Under the pieces are notes generated by a model. The model searched no databases. It saw only the letters and a program-made list of their open reading frames with translations, and was not told the origin of the DNA. The position numbers and the translations under genes are program-made. Shown here one piece after another: positions 1 through 5,975 of a stretch of DNA of 7,075 nucleotides. The stretch is from an uncultured Prevotellaceae bacterium (lineage in GTDB: Bacteria > Bacteroidota > Bacteroidia > Bacteroidales > Bacteroidaceae), in the NCBI GenBank assembly GCA_937892315.1, contig CALAVF010000346.1, positions 1 to 7,075 of the forward strand, given 5' to 3'. Numbering within the stretch: position 1 is the stretch's first letter; each line of letters opens with the position of its first letter.

Positions 1-21
1 ATTGACATGGCGGCGACGACG

Positions 22-61
22 GGAAAGAAAAACCCCCGCCATCGCACACACGATGGCGGGG
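22..61 (-). terminator. Rho-independent terminator of the iorA-iorB-paaK operon
   Basis: A perfect 11-bp stem (34-44 with 51-61, GC-rich, arm CCCCGCCATCG) closes a 6-nt loop. On the minus strand it is followed by GTTTTTCTTT, a good U-tract. It begins 33 bp past the paaK stop and points the right way to end that operon. On the plus strand no T-run follows the stem, so it is read as one-directional. Confidence 0.9.
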
Positions 62-93
62 TTCTGCATTGTTCCCTTTGAGAAGGGGTGGGT

Positions 94-1410
94 TTATTTC
101 CAATCTGTCAGGAGAGTTCTCTTGTCGAGCACGTGCTTTGCCTTGCCAATAGAGCGCTCGATGTTGCCCGGTTCCTTGATGTGGATGTTGGGCTTGATGC
201 CCACCATGCTGACGATGCGGTCGTAGAGCGGCTTGATGAACGGCATCTGCTTGGCTGGGTTGGGCGAGAAGTATTCGGCACGGAGTTCGACGTCGAGGTC
301 GAAGGTGTCCTCGTTGTTCTTGCGGTCCACGGTGATGAAATACTGCGGAGTGAAGACGGGGAACTCGGTGAGGGCCGTCTCGATCTGCGATGGGAAGACG
401 TTGACGCCTCGGATGATGAGCATGTCGTCGCTGCGGCCCAGAATCTTGCCGATTCGGACGGAGGTACGTCCACATTCACAAGGCTCATAAATGAGGTTCG
501 TGAGGTCGCGGGTGCGGTAGCGGAGAATAGGCATGGCTTCCTTGCAGAGAGAGGTGAAAACCAACTCGCCCTCTTCGCCTGGGGCGACAGGCTCCAGCGT
601 TTCTGGGTTGATGATTTCGGGATAGAACATATCTTCGGCAATGTGGGTGCCGTTCTGGTACTGGCATTCGCCGCCCACACCAGGACCGCACATCTCGGTG
701 AGTCCGTAGATGTCGATGGCTTTGATGTGCAGTTTCTTCTCCAGTTCGCGACGGATGCCCCATGTCCAAGGCTCGGCTCCGAAGAAGCCGACGCGGAGTT
801 TCAGATCTTCCGCCTTGATGTCGGGGTGCTTCTCGATGACTTCTGCCAGATGCAGGGCGTAGGAGGGAGTGCAGCAGAGGGCGGTGGAGCCGAAGTCCTT
901 CATCAGCATGACCTGCTTCTCGGAGTTGCCGGCAGAGGTAGGCAACTGAACGGCACCACGCATGGCGGCACCGTCGTGGGCACCGAGTCCGCCGGTGAAG
1001 AGTCCGTAGCCATAGGACACCTGCACGATGTCGCCAGGACCTATGTCGCCGACAGCCATGACGCGAGCAACGCCTTCTGCCCACATCTTCAGGTCGTTCT
1101 CTGTGTAGGTGTCAACGACGGGTTTGCCTGTGGTGCCAGACGAGGCGTGGATGCGGCGCACCTCACTCATGGGCACAGCCTGGAGTCCGAAGGGGTACTC
1201 GTCGCGCAGGTCGTGCTTGGTGGTGAAGGGCAGTTTGTAGATGTCGTCGATGCTGCGGATGTCTTCGGGTTTCACGCCCATGCGGTCCATCTTCTTCTTG
1301 TAGAAGGGCACCTTCTCGTAGCAGATTTTGACGGTCTTGATCAGTCGCTCTGACTGCAACTTGCGCATGGACTCCCTGTCCATGCATTCCATTTGAGGAT
1401 TGTGAATCAT
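94..1410 (-). CDS. paaK: Phenylacetate-CoA ligase family (aryl-acetate:CoA ligase, AMP-forming)
   Basis: This 438-aa cytoplasmic enzyme of the adenylate-forming (ANL) superfamily activates phenylacetate or related arylacetates with ATP and CoA to give arylacetyl-CoA, AMP and PPi. Visible motifs: phosphate-binding loop SSGTTGKP (90-97), the YGLTEMCGPG core (235-244), the Y-R-T-R-D segment with D302, a CxCGR motif (311-315), the hinge GRSDDMLIIRG (325-335), and a C-terminal GKAKHVLDKR (422-431). Length is that of full PaaK proteins and nothing is broken. The start at 1410 is preferred because the family typically begins with a short M-I-x-N-P-x-M-E-C-M segment, seen here; no Shine-Dalgarno is visible, as is usual in Bacteroidota, and the leader is A-rich. 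It is last in the iorA-iorB-paaK operon, 60 bp after iorB, which points to arylacetates made or used by Ior as substrates. Which arylacetate is preferred (phenyl-, indole- or hydroxyphenyl-) cannot be told from sequence. Confidence 0.93.
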   Translation of the reverse strand: MIHNPQMECMDRESMRKLQSERLIKTVKICYEKVPFYKKKMDRMGVKPEDIRSIDDIYKLPFTTKHDLRDEYPFGLQAVPMSEVRRIHASSGTTGKPVVDTYTENDLKMWAEGVARVMAVGDIGPGDIVQVSYGYGLFTGGLGAHDGAAMRGAVQLPTSAGNSEKQVMLMKDFGSTALCCTPSYALHLAEVIEKHPDIKAEDLKLRVGFFGAEPWTWGIRRELEKKLHIKAIDIYGLTEMCGPGVGGECQYQNGTHIAEDMFYPEIINPETLEPVAPGEEGELVFTSLCKEAMPILRYRTRDLTNLIYEPCECGRTSVRIGKILGRSDDMLIIRGVNVFPSQIETALTEFPVFTPQYFITVDRKNNEDTFDLDVELRAEYFSPNPAKQMPFIKPLYDRIVSMVGIKPNIHIKEPGNIERSIGKAKHVLDKRTLLTDWK

Positions 1411-1470
1411 TTTGGTTTGGTTTTAGGGGTTAAAATGATTTATTACTATTTTTTACCGCAAGTGTAAAAC

Positions 1471-2049
1471 TTACTTACGACTTGCCTCCACGCCCATGTC
1501 GAAGGCTTTGAGGTTGGCTTCGACGATGGCATCGCCTTTGCGGGCAAAGATGACGGAGATGGCTTTGCGGAGTTGCTCGACGGTAAGGATTTCGATGAAG
1601 GGGGCAGCCATGCCGAGGAGCACCATGTTGGCTCCACGCACATTACCGGCATCTTTGGCAACGGTCTCGATGTCAAGTTTCACCACAGAGGGCAGCGCAT
1701 CGAGTTCGGCTTGCAGGGCGGCTTCGTCGGGGTAGTTGGGAATGTTGATGAACGGCTTGCTGCTGGTCACGATGGTGCCTGTCTTGGCGAGGTAGGGCAG
1801 GTAGCGCAGGGACTCCATCGGTTCCATGGAGATGACCACGTCGGCACCGCCTTGTGGGATGAGGTCGCTATAAATGTTGTCGGTGGAGAGGCGCAGGTTA
1901 GACTGCACGTCGCCGCCACGCTGGCTCATGCCGTGTACCTCGGCTTGTTTCAGGTTGATGCCAGCCTCTGTGGCTGCTTCGCCGATGATGGTTGCGATGG
2001 AGAGGATGCCTTGTCCACCCACACCGCATAGTATGATGTCTTTTTTCAT
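1471..2049 (-). CDS. iorB: Indolepyruvate:ferredoxin oxidoreductase, beta subunit
   Basis: This is a 192-aa protein of the pyruvate:ferredoxin oxidoreductase gamma-domain type, the small subunit of the two-subunit arylpyruvate oxidoreductase. It pairs with IorA to convert aryl-pyruvates plus CoA to arylacetyl-CoA and CO2 with ferredoxin. Visible marks are the N-terminal nucleotide-fold glycine motif GVGGQG (9-14), the family signature HGMSQRGGDVQSNLRLS (39-55), and the late N-M-V-L-L-G segment (141-146). It has no signal peptide, no membrane segment and no cysteine cluster. Length is normal for the family. The start codon overlaps the iorA stop (ATGA, 2046-2049), indicating translational coupling and equal supply of subunits. 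Confidence 0.94.
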   Translation of the reverse strand: MKKDIILCGVGGQGILSIATIIGEAATEAGINLKQAEVHGMSQRGGDVQSNLRLSTDNIYSDLIPQGGADVVISMEPMESLRYLPYLAKTGTIVTSSKPFINIPNYPDEAALQAELDALPSVVKLDIETVAKDAGNVRGANMVLLGMAAPFIEILTVEQLRKAISVIFARKGDAIVEANLKAFDMGVEASRK

Positions 2050-3692
2050 TTGTTTGCCTCCTTTGCTTTTTGTCTTTCACGTGCGTGGCGTGCTGCCGTC
2101 TGAATGCACTCGCGACGAGGGATAATCACAGAAACACCCTTGTACTCAATCTCTTCCTTGAGGATGCGGGTGATTTCGGGCATGTTCTTGGGAAGTGGAA
2201 CGACCACACGGACGTGCTCTGGCTCCACACCGAGACCGAGACAGATGGCCTCGAACTTGTTGGTGCCGGCAGAGTCCTGTCCGCCTGTCATGCCTGTGGT
2301 GAGGTTGTCGGAAATGACGACGGAAATGTTGGACTTATCGTTCACGGCATCCAACAGACCCGTCATGCCTGAGTGGGTGAAGGTGGAGTCGCCAATGATG
2401 GCAACGGCAGGGAAGAGTCCCGCATCGGCAGCACCTTTCGCCATGGTGATGGAAGCACCCATATCCACGCAGGACGAGAGGCTCTTGAACGGTGGCAGGG
2501 CACCGAGGGTGTAGCAGCCGATGTCGCCAAACACACGGTAGTCAGGGTATTCCGCCAGCACCTGATTGAGCGCGGTGTAAACGTCGCGGTGACCGCAACC
2601 CTGACAGAGTTGTGGAGGACGACCAGCAAGGTTCTTGGCATCCTCGAAAGCAGGACCTGTGGGCAGACCGAGTGCCTTGGCTACGCAGTCGGGTGTGAGT
2701 TCACCTGTGCGTGGCAGGTCGCCTGTGAGACGTCCCTTGATGGGGTAGTCGGCACCGAGGATGCCAGCCACAGCCTCTTCCACGACGGGCTGTCCGTCTT
2801 CTACGACGAGGATGACATCATTCTCCTTTGCCAACTGCTGAATGACAGCGACAGGCAATGGATATTGTGAGATTTTGAGAAGTGAAAAATGAGAAGTGAA
2901 AAGTGAAGAATCTAAGTTACCGATGTTCTCCATCACATAGTTGTAGCCAATGCCACAAGCAATGATGCCAAGTGACTTCACATCATCAGATTTTTCACTT
3001 TTCACTTTTAACTTTTCACTTCGATTATAGGCGGATGCCTCTGATGCTTTTTGGAAAGCCTCCTGCTTGCCGAGCAAGTCCACGTATTTCTTACGGGCGA
3101 TGCCGGGCAGCAGCACCCACTGGTCGGTGCTGGGGTTGAGTGCATTCTCTGCCTGAGGTTCACCCACCTCTACGGCAGCACGGCTGTGTGCCAAGCGAGT
3201 GACGATGCGTAGCAGCACGGGCACTTTCAGGGTCTCGGACATCTCGAAGGCAGAAGCCACCATGTCGTATGCCTCCTGCTGGTTCGATGGTTCGAAGATG
3301 GGGATGAGGGCGAACTTGCCGTAGAAGCGGCTGTCCTGCTCGTTCTGCGAGGAGTGCATGGATGGGTCGTCGGCAGCCAAGACGATGAGGCCGCCCTGTA
3401 CGCCTGTGATGGCACTGTTGACAAAAGCGTCGGCACACACGTTCATGCCCACGTGCTTCATGCACACCAAGGCACGCTTGCCGGCATAGGACATGCCGAG
3501 TGCGGCTTCCATCGCCGTCTTCTCGTTGGTGCACCAGCGGCTGTGGATGCCACGCTCCTGTGCCAGTTTATTCGTCTGAATAAACTCTGTGATTTCGGTG
3601 GACGGAGTGCCCGGGTAAGCATACACGCCAGAGAGTCCGGCATTGATTGCACCCAAGGCAATGGCTTCGTCGCCAAGAAGTAATTGTTTCAT
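2046..3692 (-). CDS. iorA: Indolepyruvate:ferredoxin oxidoreductase, alpha (TPP-binding) subunit, ferredoxin-domain-less form
   Basis: This 548-aa subunit holds the thiamine diphosphate active site for oxidative decarboxylation of indolepyruvate and other aryl-pyruvates. Order of parts: N-terminal pyrimidine-binding domain with YPGTPSTEI (27-35) and the NEKTA segment with E57, a central transketolase-C-like region (about 240-345), and a TPP-pyrophosphate domain with CQGCGHRD (363-370), FGDIGC (388-393) and GDSTFTHSGMTGLLDAVND (434-452). Archaeal IorA continues into a ferredoxin domain with two 4Fe-4S clusters. This one stops at about 548 aa with no CxxCxxC pattern, so electrons must pass to a separate carrier. 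Two stretches, NRSEKLKVKSEKS (223-235) and NLDSSLFTSHFSLL (259-272), are coded by arms of a heptamer inverted repeat and flank the conserved LGIIACGIGYNYV strand. The start at 3692 is chosen over an upstream ATG (3773) because the fold begins at MKQLLLGDEA and the -7 promoter element lies between the two. First gene of iorA-iorB-paaK. Confidence 0.93.
   Translation of the reverse strand: MKQLLLGDEAIALGAINAGLSGVYAYPGTPSTEITEFIQTNKLAQERGIHSRWCTNEKTAMEAALGMSYAGKRALVCMKHVGMNVCADAFVNSAITGVQGGLIVLAADDPSMHSSQNEQDSRFYGKFALIPIFEPSNQQEAYDMVASAFEMSETLKVPVLLRIVTRLAHSRAAVEVGEPQAENALNPSTDQWVLLPGIARKKYVDLLGKQEAFQKASEASAYNRSEKLKVKSEKSDDVKSLGIIACGIGYNYVMENIGNLDSSLFTSHFSLLKISQYPLPVAVIQQLAKENDVILVVEDGQPVVEEAVAGILGADYPIKGRLTGDLPRTGELTPDCVAKALGLPTGPAFEDAKNLAGRPPQLCQGCGHRDVYTALNQVLAEYPDYRVFGDIGCYTLGALPPFKSLSSCVDMGASITMAKGAADAGLFPAVAIIGDSTFTHSGMTGLLDAVNDKSNISVVISDNLTTGMTGGQDSAGTNKFEAICLGLGVEPEHVRVVVPLPKNMPEITRILKEEIEYKGVSVIIPRRECIQTAARHARERQKAKEANK
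2878..3023. repeat. In-frame inverted repeat of heptamer units inside iorA
   Basis: Arm A (2878-2913) and arm B (2988-3023) are each 36 bp and are reverse complements at 31 of 36 positions, separated by 74 bp. Each arm is four tandem 7-bp units of consensus RTGAARA followed by ATCT. A length of 36 bp keeps the reading frame, so each adds 12 codons. In iorA's sense strand arm B reads as GTGAAAA units. A perfect run would meet TGA in this frame, but the second unit is GTTAAAA, so the codon at 3009-3011 is TTA (Leu). Arm A is read as TTTTCAC-type units, which have no stops in any frame. The mRNA could fold into a long A/U-rich hairpin. The same units occur at 5992-6093 and 5328-5348. Confidence 0.85.
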
Positions 3693-3734
3693 TGTTATAT
3701 AGGTTATTAGTATTTGTTCGAACAGACACAAAAA

Positions 3735-3770
3735 CACATCTTCCGAGCCTGCGAAAACCCGAAAGATGTG
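3735..3770. repeat. Inverted repeat over the iorA transcription start region (operator or leader hairpin)
   Basis: Arms 3735-3744 and 3761-3770 pair over 10 bp (nine Watson-Crick, one G-T) around a 16-nt loop. On the minus strand the second arm GGAAGATGTG is followed by TTTTT (3734-3730), resembling an intrinsic terminator in the iorA leader. However, the first arm abuts the -7 element, so the expected transcript start lies inside it and the RNA stem would be shortened. A protein-binding operator at the start site is equally possible. Confidence 0.45.
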
Positions 3771-3778
3771 CAAATGTA
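3771..3778 (-). promoter_or_regulatory. Promoter -7 element of the iorA-iorB-paaK operon
   Basis: On the minus strand TACATTTG matches the Bacteroidota consensus TAnnTTTG and is followed by C. It lies 78 bp upstream of the iorA start codon, giving a leader of roughly 70 nt. No good -33 TTTG is seen at the usual spacing, which suggests help from an activator or a weak promoter. Confidence 0.65.
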
Positions 3779-3800
3779 AGAAAAATATGCGAAAGCGTTA

Positions 3801-3840
3801 CCTTTTTGTTGGCTAAAAGTGGGGCGATGTAACAAAAAGG
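3801..3840. repeat. Perfect 10-bp inverted repeat upstream of the iorA promoter
   Basis: CCTTTTTGTT (3801-3810) and AACAAAAAGG (3831-3840) are exact reverse complements separated by 20 bp. The near arm begins 22 bp upstream of the iorA -7 element, at about -36 from the expected start, where regulators often bind. It is also the only clear palindrome between the hmuY-like stop (3912) and iorA, but no T-run follows it on the minus strand, so a terminator role is less likely. Function is inferred from position only. Confidence 0.45.
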
Positions 3841-3911
3841 ATAGGAAACGCTCGTTTTTTGATACTTGGAATGAAAAAGTTGTACTTCTGGAGCAGGAAC
3901 TTCCCTTTCCC

Positions 3912-4694
3912 TCAATAGGGATACCTGTAGTTGATGGTCAAGCAGCACTTGGTACCAGACGTGCTCATGTAGTTTTCCAGTTGAAGGGCAGCATACGTGC
4001 CGTCCTTCAGTCGCAGGATAAACACATGGCTGTTGAGCATGAAGGTCGGCGGCATGGGGGGAATCATCATTTGCAGCCATGAGGACAGCACAGGATTCGC
4101 CTTGATGCCTTGGTTCCCAATCAGCCCATCCAGCATCCTGTCCGACACCGTCCATACGTCCGTCTCGTTCCATGTGTCAGCCGTGAAGGTCTGTTCGCGG
4201 AACGCCTCGCTGCTTTCGGGCAGGTCATCCATCGATGTGAAGGATGTCTCATACACCGCTCCCCCATTGGTACGTACATTGTTCCGATGCACGGCAAAAC
4301 TCCATCGCTCCGGTTCGGGTTGTGCGAGTGTCTGATAAGAGCCGCGGAACTCACGCTTGTCCATGCCCTCGCCAAACACGTCATACCAATAGGTGTAGAT
4401 GCCGCATGATTTCTCCGCGCCCTCGCCGCTGTTTCCCTCTCCGACAGAATCCAGGGGAATGTCATACGCCACGGCAGTCAGTGTACGTCCTTGGATCGAG
4501 ATGCTGTCGGTGAGCACTTGCAAGTCCACATAGTGCCAGTGCAGCCAACTCGATGCGTCCACATACAATTGCCCCTCTTCCTGCACAACCTCCTCTTGAG
4601 GGTCGTCATACAGATGTTCAAACACATCTTGACATGCTGAAAGCAAGAGTGCCGTTCCCAGCATGGGGATGATGATGTGTTGCTTCCCTATCAT
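3912..4694 (-). CDS. HmuY-family heme-binding lipoprotein, probable methionine-ligand type
   Basis: This 260-aa predicted lipoprotein has signal peptide residues 1-20 and lipobox LLSAC with C21. It resembles Porphyromonas gingivalis HmuY in the block WSFAVHRNNVRTNGGAV (131-147), which lines up with HmuY W-D-M-A-L-H-R-Y-D-V-R and its G-G-A-V, in LNSHVFILRLKDGTYAALQL (220-239), and in the ending LTINYRYP (252-259). HmuY proteins take up heme at the cell surface and hand it to a TonB-dependent receptor. The two axial histidines of HmuY are not evident: the region before the N-S-H-V-F strand reads QMMIPPMPP (208-216), and the earlier ligand zone has M187. This fits the methionine-coordinating homologues known from Tannerella (Tfo) and Prevotella intermedia. 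It carries an insertion around 62-130 compared with HmuY. Second gene of an operon, 11 bp after the calycin-like lipoprotein gene. No hmuR-type receptor gene follows. Family call fairly sure; ligand assignment is inference. Confidence 0.8.
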   Translation of the reverse strand: MIGKQHIIIPMLGTALLLSACQDVFEHLYDDPQEEVVQEEGQLYVDASSWLHWHYVDLQVLTDSISIQGRTLTAVAYDIPLDSVGEGNSGEGAEKSCGIYTYWYDVFGEGMDKREFRGSYQTLAQPEPERWSFAVHRNNVRTNGGAVYETSFTSMDDLPESSEAFREQTFTADTWNETDVWTVSDRMLDGLIGNQGIKANPVLSSWLQMMIPPMPPTFMLNSHVFILRLKDGTYAALQLENYMSTSGTKCCLTINYRYPY

Positions 4695-4705
4695 GGTTCA
4701 GACTG

Positions 4706-5227
4706 CTACTCGCCCTTTTCTGTGGTCTCAGACTTGAAGACGGAAAGGATGGAGTGAGGCATGTTGCCTAACTTGAACTCGTTGGTCACCTGAATGCCCT
4801 CCTCTGTGTCTTCTATCAGAATGTAACTGTCTTCGCTGAAGTCATAATCTCGGTCAGTCGCTCCCATCGCGTAGTGAACGCTCAGCCCATCACTGCCATA
4901 TTGGCGGTAGAAGGCATCCTTTTCCTCATCATAGGCGATGTTCTTGATGGTGAACTCTCCGAGTGTGAGGACGCCATGCATCATAGGAACTTCCAACGAG
5001 TACTCGGGCGAAACGAGGTTGATAGTGCCGTCCTTGTTGGGGATGATCTGATAGGTCATGGTGGTGGTGAGGTCCTGTCCATAGACCGTCACGGTGTTCA
5101 CACCCGTGTGGAATCCTGAAAATACAGGGTCGATGATAGGTTTCTGTTCGTCGTTGTCATCGTCGCTACACGCAGTCATACCAACCAGTGCAACCAGCAT
5201 CATTGCTAAATACTTCAAAGTTTTCAT
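4706..5227 (-). CDS. Small lipoprotein, probably calycin-like beta-barrel
   Basis: This 173-aa predicted lipoprotein has a signal peptide with hydrophobic core LAMMLVALVG, lipobox ending at C20, then SDDDND. An acidic run just after the lipidated cysteine matches the Bacteroidota signal for export to the cell surface. The remainder alternates short beta-strand-like segments (TVTVYG, MTYQIIP, GTINLVS, GVLTLGEFTIKNI) and suggests a small beta-barrel of the calycin-like lipoprotein type seen in Bacteroidales. I recognise the style of the fold, not a specific characterised family. The start at 5227 is chosen because it gives the signal peptide and lies about 30 bp after a strong -7 element; an in-frame ATG further up (5335) lies upstream of that promoter. 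First gene of an operon with the HmuY-like gene, so a role linked to heme or a hydrophobic ligand is likely but unproven. Confidence 0.7.
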   Translation of the reverse strand: MKTLKYLAMMLVALVGMTACSDDDNDEQKPIIDPVFSGFHTGVNTVTVYGQDLTTTMTYQIIPNKDGTINLVSPEYSLEVPMMHGVLTLGEFTIKNIAYDEEKDAFYRQYGSDGLSVHYAMGATDRDYDFSEDSYILIEDTEEGIQVTNEFKLGNMPHSILSVFKSETTEKGE

Positions 5228-5257
5228 GTTGTTTGAGTTGTTTTGAGTTATCGGCTG

Positions 5258-5288
5258 CAAAGTTACGCCATTCTTTTCATTCCCGCAA
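5258..5288 (-). promoter_or_regulatory. Promoter of the two-lipoprotein operon
   Basis: On the minus strand TAACTTTG (5265 to 5258), followed by C, is an excellent Bacteroidota -7 element. A TTG at 5288-5286 lies 20 bp upstream, at the spacing expected for the -33 element. The expected transcript start near 5250 gives a leader of about 25 nt, A-rich before the ATG. Confidence 0.8.
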
Positions 5289-5327
5289 TCCTTATTTATG
5301 AGGATTTTTTCACCCCTCGCCCCCCAA

Positions 5328-5355
5328 TTCTTCATTCTTCATTCTTCATTTTTTC
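5328..5355. repeat. Heptamer tandem repeat next to the luxR-type promoter
   Basis: Three exact tandem copies of TTCTTCA (5328-5348) are followed by a T-rich seventh-phase unit (5349-5355). On the other strand the unit is ATGAAGA, matching the RTGAARA consensus of the repeat arms in iorA and after the regulator gene. It lies in the -33 region of the regulator promoter, so copy-number change would alter promoter spacing. Confidence 0.75.
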
Positions 5356-5357
5356 CG

Positions 5358-5365
5358 TACCTTTG
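5358..5365 (+). promoter_or_regulatory. Promoter -7 element of the LuxR-type regulator gene
   Basis: TACCTTTG followed by C matches the TAnnTTTG consensus. It ends only 4 bp before the ATG at 5370, so the mRNA is probably leaderless or nearly so. There is no -33 TTTG; that region is taken up by the heptamer repeat. Confidence 0.7.
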
Positions 5366-5369
5366 CACC

Positions 5370-5972
5370 ATGATTCCACATTTCGAAATAGCCATCGTAG
5401 ATACCAACATCCTCACGGCGATGGGGTTGCAGCAGATTCTCAGCGACATCATCCCCGTGGGAGAGATACGCACCTTCATCTCCTTCGACGAACAGCAAGA
5501 TGCCGACCAGGGGCAGTTCGTCCACTACTTTGTGGCATCACGCATCTACTTCGAGCACACTGCCTACTTCCGCAGCCTTCCCCATCCATCCATCGTACTT
5601 GTCAATGGCGACCTCCAAATAGCAGGAGTGCCCACCCTCAACGTCTGTCAGAGCGAGAAGTTGCTCGTCAAGTCCATTTTGAAACTGCATCGGACGGGGC
5701 ATCACCCCACCTCGTCCCATCCCCACGCTTTTCCTCCCCACCACGAGCGAGGGGCGGCAGAAGAAGGCCCCCTTTCCTCCCGTGAGGTCGAAGTCGCCAT
5801 CCTTCTTGCCAAAGGGCTCATCAACAAGGAGATAGCCGAGCATCTCCACATCAGCGTCACCACAGCCATCACCCATCGCAAGAACATCATGGAAAAACTC
5901 CATGCCCGCTCCCTTGCCGACATCATCATCTATGTGGTGATGAACGGACTCATTGATGTGGGAGAGTTGTGA
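5370..5972 (+). CDS. LuxR-family (NarL-type) transcriptional regulator with degenerate receiver
   Basis: This 200-aa DNA-binding regulator is likely cytoplasmic. The C-terminal HTH of LuxR/NarL type spans about 134-195 and contains PLSSREVEVAILLAKGLINKEIAEHL (134-159), followed by the recognition helix region SVTTAITHRKNIMEKL (162-177). The N-terminal 110 residues follow receiver-domain layout (EIAIVDTN at the start with D11, PSIVLVNGD in the later strand), but the strand that should end in the phosphate-accepting aspartate reads FVHYFVASRIYF (50-61) with no acidic residue, and the usual late lysine is not evident. It is therefore probably a pseudo-receiver that does not work by phosphorylation. 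A His/Pro-rich linker (110-127) joins the domains. The start at 5370 is preferred over an upstream ATG (5298) because the -7 element sits just before it and the receiver fold begins at IPHFEIAIVD. It is divergent from the lipoprotein operon, which is its most likely target. Confidence 0.85.
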   Translation: MIPHFEIAIVDTNILTAMGLQQILSDIIPVGEIRTFISFDEQQDADQGQFVHYFVASRIYFEHTAYFRSLPHPSIVLVNGDLQIAGVPTLNVCQSEKLLVKSILKLHRTGHHPTSSHPHAFPPHHERGAAEEGPLSSREVEVAILLAKGLINKEIAEHLHISVTTAITHRKNIMEKLHARSLADIIIYVVMNGLIDVGEL

Positions 5973-5975
5973 GAA

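Noticed and set aside
88..1353. Long 421-codon open frame on the plus strand
   Set aside because: It is antisense to paaK, whose family motifs are unmistakable; the open frame follows from the codon bias of the opposite strand.
1411..1470. Possible separate promoter for paaK (minus-strand TACACTTG)
   Set aside because: It departs from TAnnTTTG at a core base and has no -33 element; read-through from iorB is simpler.
2878..3023. CRISPR-like or tandem-spacer array
   Set aside because: Units are 7 bp, contiguous, with inverted arms and no regular unique spacers.
3693..3773. Upstream ATG extending iorA by 27 codons
   Set aside because: The -7 element and leader palindrome lie within it, and the added residues are not typical of the IorA fold start.
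3841..3911. Terminator for the lipoprotein operon
   Set aside because: I found no stem followed by a T-run after the hmuY-like stop; short partial pairings there are no better than chance.
5298..5369. Upstream ATG extending the LuxR-type regulator by 24 codons
   Set aside because: The extension is coded mostly by the heptamer tract and the promoter.
5700..5765. Imperfect CCTCCCC...GGGGCGG palindrome in the regulator linker
   Set aside because: Only 7 of 9 arm positions pair, and the GC-rich His/Pro linker could produce this by chance.
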